A stretch of 64,000 bases of DNA, from assembly GCA_029237695.1 (NCBI GenBank), contig CM055265.1:44199331-44263330 (forward strand). The letters are read 5' to 3'. Origin of the DNA: Conchocele bisecta. Its lineage: Eukaryota > Mollusca > Bivalvia > Lucinida > Thyasiridae. Made by a program: the position numbers and the translations under genes. The notes beneath the pieces were generated by a model. It was not told where the DNA came from. It searched no databases and saw only the letters and a program-made list of their open reading frames with translations. Positions 57,443 through 64,000 of the stretch are shown piece after piece; within the stretch, counting starts at the first letter, position 1, and every line of letters begins with the position of its first letter.

Positions 57443-57474
57443 CTGCAATGGCGAATACACACGTGTAGGCGACT

Positions 57475-57655
57475 GGAGAAATGGGGCTTATGGGTTTTGT
57501 GACCAGCATTGTTCCTGATCAAATAGCACTCATACAGCCTGATTACCATCTACACTAGCAGGTGTTTCATGATTGGAAAGGTGAACAGTGCAGATCCTGA
57601 TCAGACTGTGCAGTTTTACACTGGTCACAAACCAATAAGCCCCATTTCTCCAGTC
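57475..57655. mobile_element. MITE-F copy
   Basis: GACTGGAGAAATGGGGCTTATGGG start, TTCCTGATCAAATAGCACTC, GTGCAGATCCTGATCAGACTGTG, CCCCATTTCTCCAGTCACAT end. Inner part shortened. Confidence 0.87.
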
Positions 57656-58044
57656 ACATATTTAGTTAACCCTTTCACCCCGACGTATTTGGTATGGACT
57701 CTTCTATGTTAACGTCTGGACTGTACCATTAACAAGAAAAGGGATAATTGACTCAGTTGGCGAAACACTAATTGTTCTTGCACTAAAGTGAACGGGTCTA
57801 ACGTCCGAGCAACAGCTAAGGTCATTTAGGGACGGGTATTCTTGTACTAAATAACGATATATGGAGATGTTTAGTGTTCAAAGGGCTAACATTGGTTAAT
57901 AGAAACAAAAAAAACATCAAACCAACATGGACACTTACATGTACAAATTTTGACACACAGTGAACATTTCTACTTTACAAAGCAACACAACTATGAAGAC
58001 AGACCCGACTTGTGTTTCACATAATGATTATGTGTAATAGATCA

Positions 58045-58160
58045 GTAGCCTATTTCACCAACATTGCAAAGTATACTTATCTGGCAAAGTATACTTGGAG
58101 GGAGAAATTTTCAATTTAAGGATAAATTTATTAATTTTTATTACCGGTATACTGAATTTG
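58045..58160. repeat. MITE-A, left part
   Basis: GTAGCCTATTTCACCAACATTG, CAAAGTATACTTATCTGGC, TAAATTTATTAATTTTTATTA; stops before the central palindrome. Confidence 0.85.
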
Positions 58161-58639
58161 GTTGAAGTCTGTTAACGCAAACTTGTATGGAATAGAGCCA
58201 GGATAACAGAGACCAGTTACATGACAGAGACTGGACATGACCAGTTAGAAGGTCAACAAGTCGACCATTGACTAGCATTGATTCAGCACAGATCCACTTA
58301 TTCTACATTTTACGTACTGGCTGTAGTTTATTTACAAAGGTTACCATTTCACTCTTAAGTAACTGGTATAAACTACTCCATGAAGACTTTGGAACTATTC
58401 CATTAACCCTTTCAACTGAAATGGACTGCGATATGTTAATTTAAAGACCAATCAAATTGTCACAAAATACATTTTCAGACTACTGGTAGTCGATTTCTAC
58501 AATGTGAGGGGGTGTTTTTCCTAAAATATATGAAATTTCTTGCAAAAAGTGCAGATCCTGACAGCTTGTTACAACAAGCTGGCTCATCTGGATCTACATG
58601 TACACTGTTTGCAAACTCTGCTAAAGAGGTATGTAGTGT
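58161..58639. repeat. Family-E fragments
   Basis: ACCCTTTCAACTGAAATGGAC, CAGACTACTGGTAGTCG, GTGCAGATCCTGACAGCTTG, GCTCATCTGGATCTACATG and GTAGTGTTGAAAGGGC. No gene. Confidence 0.65.
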
Positions 58640-59063
58640 TGAAAGGGCTAATCATAAAACGGGTGTTTTGTCAAAAATCTGAAAATATCCATAGTGCAGA
58701 TCCTGACGAAACGACTCGCTACGAGCCGGATCAGGATAACATCTGGATCTACACTGTTTGCAATCATTGGGAAAGTGGTGCGTAGTGTTGAAATGGTTAA
58801 TAATTCCAGCACAAACATATTTACACATTTCCCTAACATTTGATTGGCCCGTAGCAAGTCTCTGTCCAAAATTTATATCCCAGTAAACTCCCACGCCGAA
58901 CTACTTTCCGTAACCGTGAGGCGCAGTTAAAATAATTCCAACACATTTTCTTGATGAATTTATTTCAAATGCTGGAATTATAAGGAATGAATGGCCTTTT
59001 TGTGGAATTTATCGGGGATATAAACATGGAAAAGTCGCGGGAATACTGGACGAGGCCTTCCGG
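58640..59063. repeat. Family-E foldback and hairpin B compound, truncated
   Basis: A GTGCAGATCCTGACGAAACGAC / CGGATCAGGATAAC foldback at 58690-58765. Then the hairpin-B partner module (AATTCCAGCACAAACATATTT to GCTGGAATTATAAGG, 58801-58982) and the left hairpin-B arm only (58983-59060, ending GAGGCCTTCCGG). Confidence 0.82.
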
Positions 59064-59235
59064 TTAATATATGAAATGGTTAATATACCTGTCATGTAGA
59101 TCAAGAGACTGGTCTATACTCATGACTGAGGATGCTGAAAAAGAATACAAAAGATATATTAGAAAATTGCATGACGAAGAAACCATTTACATGCATTTGT
59201 TAGAACCAGTCCTGACCCAATCAGTATGTGCATCC

Positions 59236-59292
59236 ACACAGTCTGATCAGGGTATGCACTGTTAAACAGTGCATACCCTGATCAAACTGTAG
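59236..59292. repeat. Hairpin from MITE-F interior
   Basis: CAGTCTGATCAGGGTATGCAC, TGTTAAACAG, GTGCATACCCTGATCAAACTG: about 25-bp perfect arms. Confidence 0.85.
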
Positions 59293-59307
59293 ATGCACAT
59301 ACTGGTC

Positions 59308-59520
59308 GGTTTGTTTGTTTGTTGGAGTTTAACGGCCTATCAACCGCTAAGGTCATTTAAGGCCAGGCCAACGGTTCGATCCCGTATCAACCTGCTGCAT
59401 TGGGGTAAAATCCCAAAATCAGAACGGAATATTTACATAAAAAAATATATATATTCAGTCCTGAAATTAGAATAACCCGACCTGGGGCCAGGTCCATACC
59501 ACACCAAAGTCACTTGGGCA
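59308..59520 (+). mobile_element. Repeat V, left part
   Basis: GTTTGTTTGTTTGTTGGAG, TTTAACGGCCTATCAACCGC, ACGGTTCGATCCCGTATC, CCGACCTGGGGCCAGGTCC, CACCAAAGTCACTTGG. It ends where other text (GCATACCCTGATCAG) begins. Confidence 0.88.
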
Positions 59521-59617
59521 TACCCTGATCAGACCGGTGGCAGATTGGAGAAACTGTCGCAAAGTTAATTAACAAAAGTGATAAGTATTTACAAGCAAAT
59601 TTATGAAAGAACAAGAG

Positions 59618-60670
59618 TGCCGTAAGTCACAAAATACGCCCGTCGAATATGGGCAAGACAGCGAAGATGCAGAAATGTGAAGCTGTCACCAAGACAAGAA
59701 ACCGTAATGTGAAATTGAAAATCTATAGCATTATTTCTTCCTCTTGTTGTGATAAATAGGTACCGGTATACTAATTTAGGTACAAATTTAGAAAGTATAT
59801 AGTATTGCATACAAAAATGTAGAACAAGGATACAGTGCGAAAATTAAAAATGGCTGCCAAGGGGAGACAAGTCATCAAAATCAATAGGCTTCTTCGGCTT
59901 GCCGTGATAAACATGTATACCGAATTTGGTTACAATCCGTCAAGTAGACTAGTTATTGTGTGGACAAGCTGTGCCTGCCTGCCCGTAAAGGTGAATACAT
60001 AATACGTCCCGTTTTTTCAAACAGGCGTATAAAAAGGTCAAGGTCACATTAAGGGCAGTGTTGATGTGTGGCATTTGTCCACAAGTATCATGTATTGGAA
60101 TATCAAAGTAATCCATCAAGGGATATAGAAGTTATGACAGAAATCACCGGCTAACTTATTAATGTGTGAAAAAGTCAAGGTCAAAAGGTCATATTAAGGT
60201 AAGCATGGATGTATGGCATTTGTTCACAAGTATGCTGTGTTGAAATATTTAAGTAATCCTTCCAGGAATATAGAAGTTATGACAGAATTGAGAAACTCCA
60301 GCGAACTTCTTAATGTGGGAAAAAGTTCCAAGTTGTCATGGTCATATTAAGGGCAGCAGGGAAGTGTGACGTTTGTCCACATATACTGTGTTGAAATATT
60401 TAAGTAATACTTCAAGGGATATAGAAGTTATAACAGAATTTCGAAACTCCGGCAAACTTTTTAATGTGGGAAAAGGTTCAAAGTTGTCAAGGTCAAAAGG
60501 TCAAGGTCATATTAATGGCAGCATGGATGTATATTGTGTTGAAATATTTAAGTAATCTTCATGGGATATAGAAGTTATAACAGAATTTCGAAACTCTTAA
60601 TGTGCCGGACACACGGAAACACAGTCCAATGCTATATGCCTCCGGCTCTACCGAGACCGGGGCATAAAAA
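59618..60670. mobile_element. Element with ~170-bp tandem units
   Basis: Starts AGAGTGCCGTAAGTCACAAAAT and ends CTCCGGCTCTACCGAGACCGG, GGCATAAAA. The interior from about 60030 to 60600 has three to four units with AAGGTCAAGGTCATATTAAGG, GGATGTATGGCATTTGTCCAC, TATTTAAGTAATCCTTC, GGATATAGAAGTTATGACAG and CGAAACTCCGGCAAACTT. A plus-strand 60-codon ORF in it is a unit artefact. Confidence 0.82.
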
Positions 60671-62689
60671 GCTCTATTATAATGTATGCAAGTAGTGTAC
60701 CGTTATATACAGATGAGCGGGCTCGTAACGTAATGTGTCGATGTATATGTATATATGAGGTGCAGTCGTAAAGTTCTAGGACTTTGCTTATATCTAAAGA
60801 ACCATTTGGTCAAATTGGTTGTGAAATATGCCATTAGAAAGTTGGTTCATTTGTGCAACAGTAACATATTGGTTCCATGAAGTAAATCACAAGATTTTGT
60901 AAAGTAGTCATTTATTCGCAGGCATCTACGTCAGCACGGAGCAGTGTGACGTCGTCTAACGTTAAGTAATGATTTAATAGCATTGTTTATTATTGTTTTT
61001 GAAGCGCTGTCTGCAAGCCAAATAAACATATTCATTGCACATGCGCCATTTAGTTAAGTAGATTTTAATTGCACTGTAACTTGTTTCATTGTACATATAT
61101 GTAAGTATTTTCACACATTGCTCTAATTAATTTCGATGGAGTGCCAAATCAGAGTGCCAAATCAGAGCGCAAATCTGAGTTGACTTCACTCTGCAGCCAA
61201 ACACGGAAATAACCACGGAACGTTGCTCTGTCAATTTTTTACTTCAAAATTTACTGCATTACCTGCATCCTTGTTACATAACATGTTTGTTTTCAAGTCG
61301 AAACTCTGCCATTACATAGCACAGACATTTCTTTGGTGGAAATAGCAATAATATTAGAGTCCTGTACTCCGCACTACTATGAAAATCGAAGCACAGGTGT
61401 CATGAAACAATATTGGGATGAAATATGTTATCAACCGACTCATGTTCAGAGGCGCGATTGCTCGCGAGCGATCGCACTCCTGAACATGAACGAAATGTGC
61501 CGGGCTTTGCAAGAGTTATGTACCTTGTTACGCTCTCGTCATAGAAGTTACAAACTCGTTCAAAATATGTACAATGTGCAACTTTGAAGCTTTTTATCGA
61601 GCCATAATGTAAGAATTGATGCTAATCATATTCATAGTATGATTATAAACCTGTTTTTATATTACTTGCGGATCTCACACCATGTCAGACGCCTTCAGTT
61701 TCGAGTCGATGCAGTTGAAAGCTATAATGTCATTTCGTTCACAATATTGTTCGTCCCCATTATTGTTTGTACCCAATTGCATTTTTACATGATTTGGCCC
61801 TTCTGTACATTTCCGGCATTCCGGTACAAGAGAGCTAAATCTGGTTATGCTCCGTTTGAACATGTAAAAGTAATGTGATAAGAGCTAATCTGGTTGCGCT
61901 CCATTGAAGCATGTTAAAGTACATGTAATATGATTAGAGCTAATTATATATTACGGTTAGCGAGGTAAGGTACCAGGTCAGAATATTCTAATCTCGGGGC
62001 TGAATAAATATATTTTGGGAATTTATCTCATTTATGTTTGAATACGAGATACCGGGAGTCCAACCTGTTGGCCCGGCCTTGAGTGACCTTAGCTGTTGAT
62101 AGGCAGTTATACATCAATATCAACCGTTCACACTCGCGTTTGTCATCTATTTACAACAACAATACCTGATCTTGATTTGTATTACATAATTATTATGTAA
62201 AAATAGTGGCCTCCACCTTACTTTGTAGATTGTAAGATATTGCTTCTGGTCACGCGTCTAGTCATATCTGCCATATCAGTGTTGTTTTAATATTGAACTG
62301 TGTACATGTATCTATTCAGTGCATCATTTAACTTTGTTTATTCATTCATTAGTAAAGTCATGAATGCATATAGCAATACAAAAGCATGGTAAACTCTGAT
62401 ACAGTCTATACTTGTTACAGAATACTTTCTTGAATCAAAGTAGTGAAAGTACTGATAACGCATAATTATATTCTAGATCTCGAGTACTGTTTTCCAATAT
62501 AATGCACGTAACGCTCATTAACTCAAATTTCTATAAACTCAAATTATTCTTCTCCGTCTTCTGTGTAAACGAGTATAGACTGTTGTTATCTTTAAACTTG
62601 TCATTGTATAAAACATGTAAAACCGCACAATGGCGTCGCCAGATGGGGTCCTTTTATTCACCAGTCTGTTTAATCACTGTAGGGTGACT
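60671..62689. other. No supported gene
   Basis: AT-rich. A plus-strand ORF of 84 codons (61333-61587) is the most gene-like stretch, but it spans an inverted repeat (TGTTCAGAGGCGCGATTG... / ...CGATCGCACTCCTGAACA) and resembles nothing I know. A reversed, truncated repeat V lies at about 61950-62110 (AGTCCAACCTGTTGGCCCGG, GTGACCTTAGCTGTTGATAGGC). I looked here for the EDC4 start exon and did not find it. Confidence 0.5.
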
Positions 62690-62865
62690 AATGTAGACCC
62701 AGATCAGACTGCGCGGATGTGCATGCTGGTTCATCTACATGGCCCATCCACTGGAAACCCAGATCAGGCTGCGCGGATGCGCACGTTAGTTTGTTTTCTT
62801 TTCACTGGAAACAAAGATCAGACTGCGCGGTTGCACAGGCTGGTTTGTCTACACTGGAAATAAGG
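62690..62865. repeat. ~60-bp triplicated MITE-F-like unit
   Basis: CCAGATCAGACTGCGCGGATG (62699), CCAGATCAGGCTGCGCGGATG (62759) and AAGATCAGACTGCGCGGTTGC (62815), each followed by an ACTGG...AA phrase. Three head-to-tail copies, the last slightly shorter. Overlapping ORFs are repeat translation. Confidence 0.85.
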
Positions 62866-63094
62866 TCAATATTGATCTCGAACCGCCTCCCTTTTTGTGT
62901 AAGCTGGTGACGCCACTGCCTTATTTTATTACTTGATCCACCTAGTCACAATATTGATAATATTGTTCAATGTTTCAGCTTTTTACGACAATAAACCGAC
63001 TACCAAACCATAATCGGCTACAACAGGTATTTCAGGAAATGTTAGATTTTTCTACTGCTCCGTAGTGACGTTATTTCGTTCAGCAATATTGAAA

Positions 63095-63355
63095 ATATAA
63101 CATTTCCAGCAGACAACAAAATTTAATTCAGCACATTAAGGGTTAACACCTTTCACCCCGCTATGGTTTGGTTCTTCCCTATTTGATTTACAAACCAAAG
63201 TTTCAAGCAAATCCGAAAACTGAAAACTTAACATAAACTTTTAAGTCATTTGACCTTTACCTTGGGCACAGGGGCAGCATGAGTGGGACACAGCATGAAT
63301 ATATGATTGATGACTAATAAGCATATGAAGTTTCAAGTCAATGAGAATATTTGAT
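63095..63355. repeat. Repeat fragments
   Basis: ACATTTCCAGCAGACAACAAA (end of the GTCGTCTGCTG foldback family) at 63102, and one TCATTTGACCTTTACCTTGG, GCACAGGGGCAGCATGAG unit (satellite relative, close to 40265) at 63244. Confidence 0.75.
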
Positions 63356-63539
63356 GATAAATAAATTACTGCATTGGTTCCCAGAACACGAGCAGAATGC
63401 TCCTGCAAGCCGCCAGCTTTCGCCAGTTTCTCTTGTCCACATGAATGTGATGCTCATGAACGACTAGCAGCAAATTCTGTCCAAGTGTTCGGTTAGCTCT
63501 AACCCCCGGCCAACACAAAATGGGATATTTCCTGTTTAT

Positions 63540-63640
63540 ATTGTAACGGGAGGAGAAAATATGCACCCCGACCCGGGACTCGAACTCGGCACCTCCCGCT
63601 TACAAGGTGGTCATACCGACTGAGCTAACAGGGCACAGAT
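63540..63640 (-). repeat. tRNA-like SINE head
   Basis: Minus strand: GTGCCCTGTTAGCTCAGTCGG (A box) and CCGAGTTCGAGTCCCGG (B box). The acceptor and T stems do not pair properly, so this is a SINE head rather than a working tRNA gene. The 66-codon minus-strand ORF next to it is unsupported. Confidence 0.72.
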
Positions 63641-64000
63641 ACATATCTTCTCTCCTGAGTTACTAGATCTGTACCGCGACAATATACAGGAACTACTTTG
63701 TGTTAATCACTCCGCAATAAGAGTGGATGACAGGAGTGATACGGACGAAAGTAGCACACTAGCCGAGTCTTAAGTGCGGCTTAAGATTAAGATTCGCTAA
63801 TAATGCCGGTATATAAACTGGTGGCATGGTTAACCAAAATTGTAGCGAAAGTTTTGTTTATATTAGTCCGAACACATCTCCCATATTGGACCCTAATTTA
63901 TCAGTACATGAATCAGTTTACAAATTAGATAGCATCATGGTGAATCTGTACCATTTGATTTTTGAAGATCCATCAACTCTTTCAAGAGCCGACTTGTATC
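63641..64000. other. No recognised feature
   Basis: AT-rich right edge of the window, no exon signal or repeat family member recognised. Confidence 0.5.

Larger units (their letters stand above)
54982..55937. mobile_element. MITE-F broken by two other elements
   Basis: Left piece 54982-55057 (TTGTGGCTGTGACTGAAGAAATG ... GCTCCTGACCAAATTAT) and right piece 55763-55937 (TAGCACATTCATGTAGCC ... CATTTCTCCAGTCACAGCCACA) together make one MITE-F. Between them lie element G (55058-55620) and a short satellite-type element (55621-55762). Confidence 0.87.

Noticed and set aside
59071..59265. Plus-strand ORF containing DAEKEYKRYIRKLHDEE
   Set aside because: Helix-like composition, but it runs into a MITE-F hairpin and has no splice signals or similarity that I can name.
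61333..61587. 84-codon plus-strand ORF (possible small gene)
   Set aside because: No recognisable similarity, spans an inverted repeat, no splice or context support. Recorded as unsupported rather than annotated.
63366..63566. 66-codon minus-strand ORF, considered as the EDC4 start exon
   Set aside because: No similarity to EDC4 N-termini and no phase-2 donor at a sensible place; adjacent to a SINE head.
57700..64000. Search for EDC4 promoter and first exon
   Set aside because: No ATG exon with a phase-2 donor and EDC4-like N-terminus was recognised; claiming one would be a guess.

Overview
This is a 64 kb piece of an intron-rich, repeat-saturated animal nuclear genome. I infer a lophotrochozoan, most likely a bivalve or related mollusc, from dispersed repeats built around 'GTTTAACGGCCTATCAACAGC', from dense foldback (MITE-like) elements and from the intron-rich gene layout. 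Base composition is AT-rich; exons stand out as short GC-rich islands. There are no bacterial or viral genes.

One gene dominates. On the minus strand, 26 exons between 57442 and 13528 join with perfectly compatible phases into about 1,360 codons of EDC4 (Ge-1/Hedls), the WD40 and coiled-coil scaffold of the mRNA-decapping complex in P-bodies. The start-codon exon(s) (above 57.5 kb or outside the window) and the last exon(s) (below 13.5 kb) were not found. At the left edge the plus strand carries the last three exons (2512-4904) of an SH3-domain gene that I do not recognise; it ends with a low-complexity Ala/Val/Gly/Ser tail. The two genes converge.

The introns are a layered archive of mobile DNA. 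Intron 2 of EDC4 holds a 4.4 kb DNA transposon (50287-54724) with inverted ends, a 674-codon ORF with FEN/PIN-like nuclease motifs, an in-frame stop followed by the rest of the protein, and a 162-bp tandem array. It is inserted in an older dispersed repeat, so the target duplication can be read directly and looks unusually long. Two copies of a pogo/Tigger-like element (14253-16801 and 33252-34736) form a filled-site/empty-site pair, because a third element sits cleanly in the first; the second copy itself lies in a tRNA-derived SINE. Families repeated through the window are, in my labels: MITE-A (GTAGCCTATTTC ends), hairpin B (ATGAATGGCC), hairpin C (GACCACTCATTTGAACCGTC), MITE-D (TTTCACTAAACTTTGTACGAC), family E (GATCC..GGCTCGT..GAGCC), MITE-F (GTGACTGGAGAAATGGGGC), element G (TTTCACGAAA..GCCCAAATTTTAC) and repeat V (TGTTTAACGGCC).

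Tandem arrays lie at 1-1435, 22.2-22.9 kb, 26.0-28.7 kb, 37.4-40.0 kb, 46.0-46.4 kb, 53.2-53.9 kb and 60.0-60.6 kb. The 26-28 kb and 37-39 kb arrays are bounded by short inverted ends, as if arrays had grown inside small transposons. Several repeats touch EDC4 splice sites: a partial tandem duplication of an exon end (32.2-32.5 kb), a minisatellite at an acceptor (46.0 kb), a duplicated acceptor tract (56.1 kb) and a SINE at a donor (34.85 kb). From about 57.7 to 64 kb I find no supported gene, only repeats and plain AT-rich sequence.
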